Source of the DNA: Paludibaculum fermentans
GTDB taxonomy: Bacteria > Acidobacteriota > Terriglobia > Bryobacterales > Bryobacteraceae
Reading direction: 5' to 3'
DNA length: 64,000 nucleotides
Assembly (NCBI RefSeq): GCF_015277775.1
Contig: NZ_CP063849.1
Location: 7,889,501 to 7,953,500 of the forward strand
The position numbers and the translations under genes are program-made. Every line of letters starts with the position of its first letter. Position 1 is the stretch's first letter. Shown here in pieces: positions 1 through 9,848 of this stretch. The notes beneath the pieces are model-generated. The model was not told where the DNA came from. It was given only the letters and a program-made list of their open reading frames with translations, and did not search any database.

Positions 1-539
1 AGGAACTGACGCTGGAAGTAACCGCGGAAAACAAGTTCCTCTGAGATCCCTGCGCTGATGGACAGCAGCACCCACAATGTCGATTCCGTTGCCCCCTGCG
101 GCATTAGTCGGGAGATCGACGTGCTGTGTCCGGTTCCAAACCACGTCCACCATACGAAATATGCGCCCTTCCACAGCGTCCAAAGGCCGCCGGCCCAAAG
201 CACATCCAGCAAGGCGGCTTTCGGGCTTGCCCACTTCCCGCCAATCAACTCGCCAATCGTTGTACCGGTGCGGCGAAGGCCCACCTTCCAAACGTAATAC
301 ACCAGGGCCCACTCTCCGGCAATTAGTGACAGGTAGAGCCCAGAGAGATTGGGTCTGGCTGCCACCAGATTGGCTCGGCTACCGGCCTGAGACTGACGCA
401 TAGCGCCACCAGCGGCCATAAGGAGGAAGATCGCAATTAAGACCAATGTGTGCCACCAAGGCGCGATTGCCCTCTCAGAAGCGGGTCGAATCTGGAAAGC
501 GGCGGAAGCGGATTGGATACAGGAAGTAGCGTTTGTCAT
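1..539 (-). CDS. CPBP family intramembrane metalloprotease (partial, runs off window start)
   Basis: Reading the minus strand from the ATG at 539-537 gives an uninterrupted frame of 179 codons that leaves the window. The N-terminal half is hydrophobic with several likely membrane helices. Near the window edge comes the stretch SEELVFRGYFQRQF, which carries the EExxxR signature of CPBP (CAAX protease and bacteriocin-processing, Abi) enzymes. Members are membrane glutamic or metallo-endopeptidases that process prenylated proteins, bacteriocins or sigma-regulatory factors. The substrate here cannot be told. An AGGA lies only about three bases before the ATG, a short but usable spacing. The C-terminal half with the further catalytic His/Asn motifs lies outside the window, so activity cannot be judged. 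Confidence 0.82.
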   Translation of the reverse strand, partial: MTNATSCIQSASAAFQIRPASERAIAPWWHTLVLIAIFLLMAAGGAMRQSQAGSRANLVAARPNLSGLYLSLIAGEWALVYYVWKVGLRRTGTTIGELIGGKWASPKAALLDVLWAGGLWTLWKGAYFVWWTWFGTGHSTSISRLMPQGATESTLWVLLSISAGISEELVFRGYFQRQF

Positions 540-907
540 GGGTCCTCACTGGTATGTATCCACGAGAGAACAGAAAGTCACAGCACCCATGTCTGTTTCG
601 GTGGCGCAGGCAGCGCGAATTTCAGCTTGCGTGGGACTCAGTCCTGCCACGTGCCTCCTATCTGGGAGACTCCGGGCCAAAAGGTAGCCGGATAAGTCGC
701 CCAGCGTTTACCGAACATATTTAAGTTCGTTCTGGTTTGCTCCTGGATCACGCGCAAACGAGAGGTTGGGCGGCCAAGGTTCCTCAGCAGGTCTCAACTT
801 CCCCTTCGCCGACCATCCGGCGGCATTCCAAAGGTGTGGATGTCATAGGTACGGTAAGCCACAAGCCGGACGCTCGCGAGGAAGTGCAGTTCAGCTACCC
901 TCATGAG
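540..907. other. Intergenic region with no convincing gene
   Basis: About 370 bases lie between the divergent CPBP protease and DinB-like genes. The minus strand has a 34-codon frame from a GTG at 650 to a TGA at 548-546, ending seven bases before the protease ATG. Its sequence is not recognisable, and it could equally be leader DNA. Nothing else is supported; divergent promoters for both flanking genes must lie here but were not pinpointed. Confidence 0.5.
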
Positions 908-1381
908 ATGGGAAACATGACAACAAGGGCTGCAATCGCGGAGTCGCGCGCTTTCGCCAGTTGGCAGGACTACCAGGAAGCGCTCAAACGCGCCATCGCG
1001 CCCCTGACCGGGGAGCAACTGGCGCAGCGGCTTCCGCCAAGCCGCCGGTCGGCGGGTGAGATCGCCGAGCACATCGTCTTTGGGAGAGCCCTGCATCTGA
1101 CCCGAATCCTGGGATCCGACGCAGCAGAGCTGGCGCCGTATCAGCGCTGGGAAGACGAAGGCGACCCACCACGGACTGCGGCCGAGATTGTCCAAGGGCT
1201 GGAGGCGACGTGGCAAATCATCGAGAACCGGCTCCTGCGCGGCTCCGCAGACGACACGCTCACTGGGGGCGAGTCAGAGCTGATCCGAACGATCTGGGGC
1301 CTTCTGGACCACGACCTCCCGCACGCCGGACAACTGTCGCTCCTGCTACGTGCAGCGGGCAATCCAGGAGTAGAAATCTAG
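908..1381 (+). CDS. DinB-like (DinB_2) superfamily protein
   Basis: A 157-residue protein starting MGNMTTRAA. The frame stays open upstream to 737, but the upstream part has non-globular composition and the DinB fold begins near ASWQDYQEALK, so the ATG at 908 (or 917) is preferred. The layout fits the four-helix DinB/YfiT fold: a helix with GEIAEHIVFGRALH gives the first metal-ligand His, and a C-terminal DHDLPHAGQLSLLLR helix gives the DxxxH-type ligands. These proteins are putative metal-dependent enzymes, including bacillithiol- or mycothiol-type S-transferases and damage-inducible proteins. No substrate can be assigned. The neighbours (a protease and a helicase fusion) do not suggest a pathway. 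Confidence 0.7.
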   Translation: MGNMTTRAAIAESRAFASWQDYQEALKRAIAPLTGEQLAQRLPPSRRSAGEIAEHIVFGRALHLTRILGSDAAELAPYQRWEDEGDPPRTAAEIVQGLEATWQIIENRLLRGSADDTLTGGESELIRTIWGLLDHDLPHAGQLSLLLRAAGNPGVEI

Positions 1382-1894
1382 CTACTTCCAGGCCATGCGC
1401 GCCAATCGAGAGTTGGCCGGTTCAAAGCCATCTTACGGTTCCTTATAAAGGGATCGATCTGGAGCCTCGTACGAGTAGCCGACGATCTGCCCAGAGCGGC
1501 AAGGCATTCCGACAGATAGTGCATTACCCGTCAGCCTGCGGGTTGCCGGCCACAAGCCGACTTCCCGTTCTTAATCCGCAACGAGCAGAAATCACTCCGA
1601 TTCGCTGAATCTTGCACCAGGGCCCGGGATCAGCTTCTATTGCTGTAGATCCCACCACTCAGCAATTCCGATCCAATGACGCCAACAAGTTGTTTGGCAG
1701 TCTCTCCAACGCTATTCTGTTTCTTGTTGTCCACCAATTAGGTGGCTCGTTGGAAGCGGCGAACTTCGCAGATCTCGGTGTTTTTACCGCAGGATTCCAA
1801 GGGCTCAGAGTGGCAGCCTAATTTCCGTGTCCTCGAACGGAATCAGGATCGTGCACGATACAGATGCAAGAAGAAGGGAAGAAGGCTCAAGTTA
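1382..1894. other. Gene-poor region upstream of the ATPase-helicase gene
   Basis: About 510 bases with only short open frames on both strands and no recognisable protein, tRNA or repeat. The frame of the downstream helicase remains open up to a GTG at 1742, but the residues before 1895 are basic, low in hydrophobics and unlike a domain. The composition is less GC-rich than the housekeeping genes further right. Confidence 0.5.
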
Positions 1895-4800
1895 ATGCTC
1901 CTCCAGCAGCGACGGTGGTTCGACGCCTTGACGCAGGACCGCACCGAGAATGCGAACACGCTGGAGAAGCCTTCCATGCGTGGCGTTCAACGGAGCGTGG
2001 TGGACAAGTACTCCGATCAGGCGCACTTCATTCACGAGCTGCTCCAGAACGGCGACGACGCCAGAGCGACATCCGCATCGTTCGTCCTGACGCGAGATGG
2101 CTTGGTTTTCAAGCATGACGGAGACACACGGTTCTCGATTTCGGATCCGGCAACGGAGGAAACCGATTCGGAAAGCGGAGCGTTGGGGCATGTCAATGCC
2201 ATTACCTCAATCGCCAACTCCAACAAGACCGCAGCCTCCATCGGTAAGTTCGGAGTCGGATTCAAGTCTGTCTTCCAATACACGAAGACCCCGCACATCT
2301 ACGACCCCGATTTTTGGTTCCGGATTGAGCGCTTCATTGTCCCGCACGCATTGGATTCCGATTTCGTTGGTCGACAGGATCACGAGACCATCTTCTGGCT
2401 GCCGTTCGACGACGAAAGGAAGCGGCCCGTCGAATGCCGCGATGAAATCGCCGAGAAGCTGAAGTCGCTGATCTTTCCGACACTGTTTCTCTCCAAGATC
2501 GGATCGGTCTCTTGGAAGGTGAACGACGAAGCTGGCTTGTATTCAAAGCAGGTCATACGGACGGTACAGCGTCACGACCTGACTGCCAGACTCGTCAGAT
2601 TGGCGTCTACAGTAGCGCGACAAACAACGGAGCAGGACATCTGGCTGTTTTCGCGCGCCCCGAACCAGGGACTTCCAGTTTGCGTTGGCTTTTCGGTCTG
2701 CGATGGAAAACTGAGAGCCACGTCTCAACCCGCTTTCTGCTTCTTCCCTACCAAAGAGTCTACGAATCTCAGTTTCATGGTTCATGCTCCGTTCCTGCTG
2801 ACGGACAGCCGTGAAGGAATCAAGGCCGGGGAGAAGCACAACCAGGACATGGTGGAGCAACTAGCCCGCCTTGCAGCCGACAGCCTGCCCGTTCTGCGCG
2901 ACGAGCAGTTGATAGATGATGGCGTCCTCGACATCGTCCCATACGACGACGCGCACTTCAGCGATCCAAAGGACCGGAGCCGAATTTCGTTCAGGCCATT
3001 CTACGATGCCATCAAGGAGCGGCTGAAGAACGACACGCTTCTGCCCGCAGCCGATGGCGCGTATTCCGACAAGAGCCGATCTTATTGGGCATCCGACACG
3101 GAACTGGTCGAGCTGTTTTCCGATGAGCAACTTGCTCGCCTTACCGGCACTAAAGGCGCTCACTGGGTCTTTCGGAGCTTAGGCAAAAAGGAGGTTCTGA
3201 GTGCGAAGAAGAACGCGCTTTCAGACTACATCGACGGCGGTGACGCCCGCGCGTGGATGCGCCGAGAGCCAAACCTGATTCTCGCAAGCCTCGACCCCGA
3301 GGCCGTTCTCAAGAGACTGACAGCGGAATTCATCCGAATACAGGCACACGACTGGCTGCATCGTCTTTATGCCTATCTATCCGAGCGCGAATCCTATCGA
3401 AGGCTCGTGAAGGATCGTCCGATCTTTCTCGACCAAGGCGGCAACGCAGTACCGGCATTTGACTCCAGCGGCCAGCTTGTCCTGTTCTTGCCAGACGACG
3501 ACATCGACGGCTACACGACTATCAAGAAGGAATTCCTGTCGAACAAGGATACCTTTGTCTTTATCGAGAAGTTTGGGATCACGAAGCCGAGCCTTCGCGA
3601 TGACATCTACAACAAAATCCTTCCTCAGTACCGCACCAACGAGCGCATCGACACCACTCCCGACTTCATGAAGTTCTTTCGCTACTTCAAAGAATGCAAG
3701 AACGAAGACGTCGGCAGCTTCATTCAGTTGATCGTCGACAAGGCATTTCTGAAGTACACCACCGCCAACGATGACACCGTGTATCTCGGTCGCGGCAGGG
3801 ACATCTACCTGCCCACGGAAGAATTGAAGTCATGGTTTCAACCAAAGCCGGACAGCAAGTTCTTGCTTCTGGATGAGTACCGAAACGCGGTCGGCGAGAA
3901 AGACGAGGTGCGACTTGACGAGTTCCTGATGCGCCTCGGAGTCGAGAAGTCCCCTCGTATTGTAAGTTCACGGTCAGACCTGAGCTGGTCCGAGGTAAAT
4001 CGACGCGGTTGGACTACGGAGGGACGTAACCACACGTTCGATGACAAAGCTATAGATGGTTGCAAGGAAGTCATTAAGGACATCAATCCGGCTCGCTCCC
4101 TGCTTCTGTGGCGGATTGCCCAGAGCAAGATGCAGTCCCTGGATGGCGTTCATTCCTGGGTCTGTTACAACAAGAGTCGCTCAGAGCGCCTCCCATCGAC
4201 AGAAACGGTCCGACTGCGGACTGAGAAGTGGATATTGAACAAGTCCGATGAGCTGGTCTCTGCCAGCGAGGCAACCGTCCAGACGCTCTCGGACGAGTAC
4301 GATGCGACGGGCGCCGCGGCAGAGTCGTTTGTCAAGTTCCTGGTCATCCGCGACGAATCGCTGGGTACGGCGCAATTGAGCGACGAGCAGAAACGCAAGA
4401 TCAAACTGGCGGAGGATATCGAGCAGTCGGGGCTGTCCGAAGAAGAACTGCGCGCAGCGATCAGCGATGCCGCCAGGCGGAAGAGAGAGACTGGGGATGA
4501 CTCCGCAGACAGAAATCGCGGCAACAACCCTGAGACAGCCCCGGCTGAGCGCCAGGTACTTCGAGGTATCTGTACTCGAATTGATGTCAAGAAGGACAAG
4601 CCTGTAGACAGGCCGGACAGCGGGAACCAGCGCCCAGCCCCGCCCCTGACCGAGCCGGATGCTGACGCGGACGACTTCAGGCCACGCCCTGTGGATTACA
4701 GCAAGAAGATCGACCGCGCGAAGGATCGCCTCGCCGACGAGATCAATCGATTGGAGCGCGAACAGGAGTTGTCGGACAAGGCCGCGTCTCTGCCGAAGTA

Positions 4801-6658
4801 CAGCTATGGCTGGTTCCTCGCTCTGCTGGAACTAGAGTGCATGGCCAGCGCTGACAGAAATGCGGACGGTGAGACTCTCTCCATCCGTTTCGGAAAGGTT
4901 GAGCGCGACGGAAGATCGACGCGGACCGTCATTCTCAAGGAACCAGACCGTTTTATTCCTCAATCTATCGAGGAGTTCTCCGGCGTCCGCGTCGACCTCC
5001 AGTTCGGTGACGGAACCCGGGGCAAGCTACAGGTTGACTCATTCACGGCAAGAGAGTTTTCTCTCGAGGGCAAACTGGACTCCTCGGACGAGGTGGAGGG
5101 CATCGACTTGAGCATGGTCGTAGAAGCCCGCATCGACGTTCAGAATCCCTCCTTCCTCCTCCAATCATTGCTACAACGATTCCGGTCGCTCGGGTGCGAT
5201 GAAAAGTACGACATGAAAGCAGGCTTACCCGAGAACATCGAGTTCGTGTTTGGACCGCCTGGAACCGGCAAGACCACTCATCTGGCTGAGCGAGTGTTGC
5301 TGCCGCTGATGAATGGAGCCGAGCCGGCACGTGTTCTGGTGCTTGCGCCGACAAACAAAGCGGCGGATGTGCTGATCGCCCGCATTCTCGATGCCATGGG
5401 GACCGATACGAGCAACAAAGAATGGCTCGTACGCTTCGGCACGTCGTCGGATGAGCGAATCGAACGTGCCGGCGTCTGGCGCGATCGCTCCTTCGATATT
5501 TTTGGCTTGTCGCGTTCGGTCGTGGTCACGACCGTGGCCCGCTTCGCCTACGATGGCTTCACAGTGGATAAGGGAAGGCTCTATGAGATCGATTGGGATG
5601 TCATCGTCATGGACGAGGCCTCTATGATTCCGATTGCGAGTGTTGTCTACCCGATCTACGCTAAGGTCCCTGACAAATTCATCATCGCTGGCGACCCCTT
5701 CCAGATTGAGCCAATTGTTGCCGTTGAGCAGTGGAAGGACGAGAACATCTACACCCTAACGGGATTATGCAGACCAGGCTCTTTTCGTCGTCCCGTGACA
5801 GAGCCACACAGTTTCAAAGTTACCCATTTGAAGACCCAGTTTCGCAGTATTTCCGACGTTGGTGAGGTCTTCAGCCGTTTCACCTACGACGGGATGCTAT
5901 CGCACTACCGCGGGCCTTCACCGCTGCGCGTCTTGCGAGTGAACGGCGTCGACGCAAAGCCGCTCAACCTCATTAAGGTCCCCGTCAGCAAGTATGAGAG
6001 CATTTACCGACCCAGACGGTTGAAAACCGGAACGCCCTACCAGACCTATTCGGCGCTGTTCTCGTTTGAGTTTATGTGTCATCTCGCAGGGCAGGTAGCG
6101 GCTGACGGGTGCGGCGGTTCTCCGTTCAAAATCGGCATCATCGCCCCTTACCGAGCTCAGGCGAATATTATCGACAAACTGGTGGACTCATGGGATGACA
6201 GACCAGATGGGGTGGCCGTGCAGGTCGGCACCATTCACGGGTTCCAAGGCGACGAGTGCGACGCGATCATTGCAGTGTTCAACCCTCCACCGAGCATTTC
6301 AGCGAATCCGCAGATGTTCCTGAACCGGCACAATATTCTCAATGTTGCCATCAGCCGCGCGCGGGACTACCTATTCATCATCATGCCCGACGAGCGGACG
6401 GAGAACATTCAGAATCTGCAAAAAGTCGCCATGATCGAGCGCCTCGTCAAAGAGCGAACTGGGGCGTACTCCGAGTGGGCCGCAAACCAGCTCGAAGAAA
6501 TGATCTTGGGCAGCATGTCATATCTCGAAGACAATACCTTTTCGACCGGGCATCAAATGGTGAATGTCTACCAGCGAGCTGAACGACATTACGAGGTTCG
6601 GTGCGATGAGTCCGCCGTGGATGTGCAGATTTCAATTCCAGCGGGGGCAGACGAGTGA
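1895..6658 (+). CDS. Hsp90-like (sacsin-type) ATPase fused to SF1 (UPF1/DNA2-like) helicase
   Basis: A 1587-residue protein. Residues about 30-250 form a GHKL/Hsp90-like ATPase: E48-LLQNGDDA (the ELLQN(A/G)DDA motif of sacsin-type domains), a D-x-G element near 75-77, and GKFGVGFKSVF at 117-127. A long middle part has no recognised domain and includes a charged linker around 860-960. The C-terminal third is a complete SF1 helicase: Walker A GPPGTGKT at 1120-1127, Walker B MDEAS with D1240/E1241, motif III AGDPFQIEPI, then FRSI, APYRAQ, GTIHGFQGDE and NVAISRARDYLFI. The ATG at 1895 is preferred because a purine-rich AAGGGAAGAAGG lies upstream and the conserved part starts soon after. The gene stands alone in gene-poor DNA. 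Codon use is visibly less C/G-ending than in gltX, suggesting transfer. Proteins pairing such ATPases with helicases or nucleases occur among phage-defence factors. That role is inferred here, and I cannot match it to a named system. Confidence 0.88.
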   Translation: MLLQQRRWFDALTQDRTENANTLEKPSMRGVQRSVVDKYSDQAHFIHELLQNGDDARATSASFVLTRDGLVFKHDGDTRFSISDPATEETDSESGALGHVNAITSIANSNKTAASIGKFGVGFKSVFQYTKTPHIYDPDFWFRIERFIVPHALDSDFVGRQDHETIFWLPFDDERKRPVECRDEIAEKLKSLIFPTLFLSKIGSVSWKVNDEAGLYSKQVIRTVQRHDLTARLVRLASTVARQTTEQDIWLFSRAPNQGLPVCVGFSVCDGKLRATSQPAFCFFPTKESTNLSFMVHAPFLLTDSREGIKAGEKHNQDMVEQLARLAADSLPVLRDEQLIDDGVLDIVPYDDAHFSDPKDRSRISFRPFYDAIKERLKNDTLLPAADGAYSDKSRSYWASDTELVELFSDEQLARLTGTKGAHWVFRSLGKKEVLSAKKNALSDYIDGGDARAWMRREPNLILASLDPEAVLKRLTAEFIRIQAHDWLHRLYAYLSERESYRRLVKDRPIFLDQGGNAVPAFDSSGQLVLFLPDDDIDGYTTIKKEFLSNKDTFVFIEKFGITKPSLRDDIYNKILPQYRTNERIDTTPDFMKFFRYFKECKNEDVGSFIQLIVDKAFLKYTTANDDTVYLGRGRDIYLPTEELKSWFQPKPDSKFLLLDEYRNAVGEKDEVRLDEFLMRLGVEKSPRIVSSRSDLSWSEVNRRGWTTEGRNHTFDDKAIDGCKEVIKDINPARSLLLWRIAQSKMQSLDGVHSWVCYNKSRSERLPSTETVRLRTEKWILNKSDELVSASEATVQTLSDEYDATGAAAESFVKFLVIRDESLGTAQLSDEQKRKIKLAEDIEQSGLSEEELRAAISDAARRKRETGDDSADRNRGNNPETAPAERQVLRGICTRIDVKKDKPVDRPDSGNQRPAPPLTEPDADADDFRPRPVDYSKKIDRAKDRLADEINRLEREQELSDKAASLPKYSYGWFLALLELECMASADRNADGETLSIRFGKVERDGRSTRTVILKEPDRFIPQSIEEFSGVRVDLQFGDGTRGKLQVDSFTAREFSLEGKLDSSDEVEGIDLSMVVEARIDVQNPSFLLQSLLQRFRSLGCDEKYDMKAGLPENIEFVFGPPGTGKTTHLAERVLLPLMNGAEPARVLVLAPTNKAADVLIARILDAMGTDTSNKEWLVRFGTSSDERIERAGVWRDRSFDIFGLSRSVVVTTVARFAYDGFTVDKGRLYEIDWDVIVMDEASMIPIASVVYPIYAKVPDKFIIAGDPFQIEPIVAVEQWKDENIYTLTGLCRPGSFRRPVTEPHSFKVTHLKTQFRSISDVGEVFSRFTYDGMLSHYRGPSPLRVLRVNGVDAKPLNLIKVPVSKYESIYRPRRLKTGTPYQTYSALFSFEFMCHLAGQVAADGCGGSPFKIGIIAPYRAQANIIDKLVDSWDDRPDGVAVQVGTIHGFQGDECDAIIAVFNPPPSISANPQMFLNRHNILNVAISRARDYLFIIMPDERTENIQNLQKVAMIERLVKERTGAYSEWAANQLEEMILGSMSYLEDNTFSTGHQMVNVYQRAERHYEVRCDESAVDVQISIPAGADE

Positions 6659-6659
6659 G

Positions 6660-6749
6660 ATGACAGGAGTGCTCTTCGAGCACAAGCATCACCTCTGCAA
6701 TATCGCTCTCCGCAATGAGGTGGCCGTGCTCGACGTCAAAGGAATCTAA
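6660..6749 (+). CDS. Possible 29-codon ORF behind the helicase gene
   Basis: An ATG one base after the helicase TGA opens a 29-codon frame (MTGVLFEHKHHLCNIALRNE and nine more residues) ending at a TAA. The tight junction resembles a coupled second gene of an operon, but the product is very short and unrecognised. It may be the stub of a deleted partner gene or chance. Confidence 0.2.
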   Translation: MTGVLFEHKHHLCNIALRNEVAVLDVKGI

Positions 6750-7416
6750 CTTTAGCTAACCAAACGCGGAGGTGACCGCCTCATTGCTTCCGCGTTTCGG
6801 CGCATTGAACTTGGCCAGCGCCTCTCTTTGCTAGCGGGCCGAACTTCACTAGGAAATCAGGTGAATGGAACCCTTACGCCACATCAGTAACGACAAACGC
6901 CATTGTGTCCTGGAATGCACTTGGCCGGTTAGTCGGCATCTCCTAAAAGGTCCCGCTTCGGGCGAGTCACGCGCCACTCGGAAGCAGAGGGATCGGATCA
7001 AGTTGACGGATACCGCTCATGCCCCTGATGTGGCTCGCGTTCGGCCCGCATGATTGGTAACTACCTCCCAGTGCGAACCAAACCCTCTCCGTCGCCAGCG
7101 GCAAACTCGTCCATCGCCATTCAAAGCCGGGCCGCTGCCAGCTGAGGGCGTCGCCGACGTGAGGGGCCAACTGGTCTTTCGAAATCCCCTGTTCACCTCG
7201 AACGGCATCTCCGTCGGACCGGTCAGCACCACCTTCAGCCCCCCGCCACCCCCACTTCTCCCCAAAATCCCTCACCCCCCAAACCCCAGTCACCGCATTT
7301 CGAAATATTTCTTTCGCCCATAACTCCTTACAAACAAAGAATCCAGCCCGTCCACCCCGTCCGACCCCGAGCCGATTCCTCCGCCTCATGCTCTACCGTC
7401 TCCGTCGAGGTGATTT
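6750..7416. other. Gene-poor region with pyrimidine-rich stretch
   Basis: About 670 bases with no recognisable gene. The part from roughly 7230 to 7300 is strongly C-rich on the + strand with short runs of C. It is followed by an A/T-richer stretch (about 7300-7345) that could hold the promoter of the gene at 7417. Short frames on both strands do not resemble known proteins. Confidence 0.45.
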
Positions 7417-8289
7417 ATGCAGGAACTTTCGAAATCCGAGCGGGCCCGGGCCAACGGCAAATGCTCCCGGGGCCCCGTCACGGCCGAGGGCAAAGCGCGC
7501 TCGGCCCACAATTCAACCAAGCACGGCCAGTACGCCAAACCCGTCTCCGCCGCCCACGCGGCCCTGCTCCGGAATGAGGACAGCTCCGCCTTCAACGACC
7601 TCCTGGCTCGCCTGAACCAGGACCTCCTCCCCACCAACTCCTACGAGTGCACCCTCGTCCGCGAACTCTGCGCCATCGAGTGGATGCTCGTCCGCAACAT
7701 GGCCGTCAAGACCCGCGCCATCGACCTCCAGATCGCCGCCGAGTGCGCGGCCATCCGCCGCACCCAGGGCTCCCTCCGCGGCGTCGCCCCCATCGATGTC
7801 ACCGTCATGGCCGAAACCAAGCTCCTCGAAACCTCCAAACTCCTCGCCTACTCCGACCGCGAATTCACCCGCCTCCAGCGCTCGCGCCGCGAAACACTCA
7901 ACGCGCTTTTTTCGCTCCGCAAGCGCCAGCAAACAGTCGTGATTTCGCAGGAACCCGCCATTTTTCAGGAACTTGACCGCCGTCTCGACTCCGACGACGA
8001 CCCGCGAAACGAACCAACGGATGTCGACCTCTGGGACCCCGAACCGGCCCCCGAAACCCCGCCCGCTCCGGAGGCTCAACCCGCCGCCGCCAGTGCCCCG
8101 GAATCCACCCAGGCTGTAACAATTACTTCCAGCGAAGCCCCGGCCCCGCAGCCGCAGTCCGAACCAGGGCCGCTGCCAACGCCGCAGGCCCATTCCGGCG
8201 AAGCGCCCAGTCCCGGCCCAACCCCAGCCCCGTCAATCACTTCGGAAGAGCTCGGCTTCCCTGGCATCCAGGACCCTCAACGGCAATGA
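7417..8289 (+). CDS. Hypothetical protein with basic N-terminal motif and Pro/Ala-rich tail
   Basis: A 290-residue protein preceded by GAGGTG five bases before the ATG. The N-terminus has a basic motif of the kind [20 protein letters not shown] followed by [11 protein letters not shown], a hallmark of an uncharacterised family I associate with Acidobacteria genomes. A helical, charged central part (about 50-190) carries many Arg, Glu and Leu residues. The last 90 residues are low complexity, dominated by Pro, Ala, Glu and Ser. No catalytic motif, signal peptide or membrane segment is visible. Its function is unknown. The N-terminal motif could bind nucleic acid, but that is a guess from charge only. 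Confidence 0.6.
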   Translation: MQELSKSERARANGKCSRGPVTAEGKARSAHNSTKHGQYAKPVSAAHAALLRNEDSSAFNDLLARLNQDLLPTNSYECTLVRELCAIEWMLVRNMAVKTRAIDLQIAAECAAIRRTQGSLRGVAPIDVTVMAETKLLETSKLLAYSDREFTRLQRSRRETLNALFSLRKRQQTVVISQEPAIFQELDRRLDSDDDPRNEPTDVDLWDPEPAPETPPAPEAQPAAASAPESTQAVTITSSEAPAPQPQSEPGPLPTPQAHSGEAPSPGPTPAPSITSEELGFPGIQDPQRQ

Positions 8290-8372
8290 AACCACCCTGC
8301 CCGCCGCCCATCCCGGGAGCACCGCGCTCCAGGTCTGCCCGGCAAAACCAGCGCCCCCCATACCAGACGCCC

Positions 8373-8378
8373 TATACT
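8373..8378 (+). promoter_or_regulatory. Candidate -10 element for gltX
   Basis: TATACT lies nine bases upstream of the gltX ATG at 8388, with no clear Shine-Dalgarno between them. If it is a true -10, the transcript would start at or within a few bases of the ATG, giving a nearly leaderless mRNA. No good -35 was found. Confidence 0.3.
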
Positions 8379-8387
8379 AGTAAATTA

Positions 8388-9827
8388 ATGGTTCGAGTCC
8401 GATTCGCCCCTTCACCCACCGGGTACCTCCACATCGGAAGCGCCCGCACTTTTATCTTTAATTGGCTCTTCGCCCGCAAACAGAAGGGCACGATGATCCT
8501 GCGCATCGACGACACCGACGTCGAACGCAATACCCAAGCCTCGCTCGATTCCATCTTCGACGGTCTCAAGTGGCTCGGCCTCGGCTGGGACGAGTTCTAT
8601 CGTCAGAGCGAACGCGGCGAACTCTACGCCAAAGCCGCTTGGGCCATATTCGACAAGGACTTAGCCTACCGCGACTTCACGCCGATGACCGCCGGCGGCG
8701 AGGACAAATCCGGCGACGCCAAGGCCGCCTGGCTGTGCAATCCCGGCATGCGCGAGCTCACCCGCGAGGAGTCCGACCGCCGCGCCAACGCCGGAGAACC
8801 CTTCGTCCTCCGCTTCCGCGTCCCGCGCGACCCAGAGCGCGTTGTCTCTTTCTCTGACCTCGTCTACGGCGACCAGTCCAAGTCCACCGCCGACATCGAG
8901 GACTTCGCCCTGCTGCGCTCCAACGGCGGCGTCACCTACCACCACGCCTCCTGCGTCGACGACGCCGACCTCCAGATCAGCCACATCGTCCGCGGGCAGG
9001 ACCACCTCTCGAACACGTTTAAACACATCCTCATCTTCGAGGCTCTCGGCGTCGAAGCGCCGCGCTTCGCCCACCTGCCGCTGCTCACCGCCCCGGATGG
9101 AGCCAAGCTCTCCAAGCGCAAGCACGGCCCCGTGGTCTCCGTCACCACCTATCGCGACGCCGGCTTCCTGCCGCAGAGCTACATCAATTTCCTCTGCCTG
9201 CTCGGCTGGAACCCCAAGGACAATCGCGAGAAGATGTCGATCGAGGAACTAGTCGAGGCCTTCACCTTCGACGGCGTCAATCGCGCCAACGCGGTCGTCA
9301 ATTTCAGCGAGGAAGACCCCATCGACCCTAAGGCGCTCTGGCTCAACTCGCAGCATATCTACGCCTTAAGCGTGCCCGAACTCGCCGCCGCCATCGCCCC
9401 GGTCTTCACGGCCGCCGGCTATCAGTTCGACGAGGCCAAGCTCCTCAAGATCACGCCGCTCATCCAGGAGCGCATCAAGACCCTCAACGACGCGGTCGGC
9501 GCGGCCGACTTCTTCTTCGTCGACGAACTCGCGCCCTACGATCCCGCCGAGTTGACGCCCCAGAAAGGCGACGCGGCCATGGCTCTGCGTGTCCTCGAAG
9601 CCGGACGCACCGCCCTCGAGACCGCCGAATTCAACCACGACGGGCTCGACTCCGTCCTGCGCGCGCAGGCCGCCGCGCTCGGCGTCAAGGCCGGCCAGAT
9701 GTTTCAGCCCATCCGTGTGGCCGTCTGCGGCCGGAAGGTCGCTCCGCCCCTCTTCGAAACCCTCGAAGTGCTGGGCCGCGATACCTGTCTCAAACGCATC
9801 GATCAGGCAGTATTGAAGTTGAAGTAA
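8388..9827 (+). CDS. gltX: Glutamate--tRNA ligase
   Basis: A 479-residue class I aminoacyl-tRNA synthetase that charges tRNA-Glu in the cytoplasm. The ATG at 8388 gives the usual N-terminus [20 protein letters not shown], with the HIGH-type motif HIGS at 15-18. The KMSKS-type loop is K240-LSKR. The Rossmann core, the connecting domain with [11 protein letters not shown], and the C-terminal anticodon-binding helices are present at normal length. The frame is open further upstream, but those residues are Pro/Arg-rich and non-homologous. It is followed by glnS 21 bases later, probably co-transcribed. The codons are strongly C-ending. Confidence 0.96.
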   Translation: MVRVRFAPSPTGYLHIGSARTFIFNWLFARKQKGTMILRIDDTDVERNTQASLDSIFDGLKWLGLGWDEFYRQSERGELYAKAAWAIFDKDLAYRDFTPMTAGGEDKSGDAKAAWLCNPGMRELTREESDRRANAGEPFVLRFRVPRDPERVVSFSDLVYGDQSKSTADIEDFALLRSNGGVTYHHASCVDDADLQISHIVRGQDHLSNTFKHILIFEALGVEAPRFAHLPLLTAPDGAKLSKRKHGPVVSVTTYRDAGFLPQSYINFLCLLGWNPKDNREKMSIEELVEAFTFDGVNRANAVVNFSEEDPIDPKALWLNSQHIYALSVPELAAAIAPVFTAAGYQFDEAKLLKITPLIQERIKTLNDAVGAADFFFVDELAPYDPAELTPQKGDAAMALRVLEAGRTALETAEFNHDGLDSVLRAQAAALGVKAGQMFQPIRVAVCGRKVAPPLFETLEVLGRDTCLKRIDQAVLKLK

Positions 9828-9848
9828 CAAGGAACGAACACAAGCACC

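Noticed and set aside
1895-6658. Assignment to Mokosh, Hhe or another named helicase defence system
   Set aside because: The expected partners (kinase, PLD, HEPN or Vsr nuclease) are not seen in the chain or next to it. Only the helicase type is shared.
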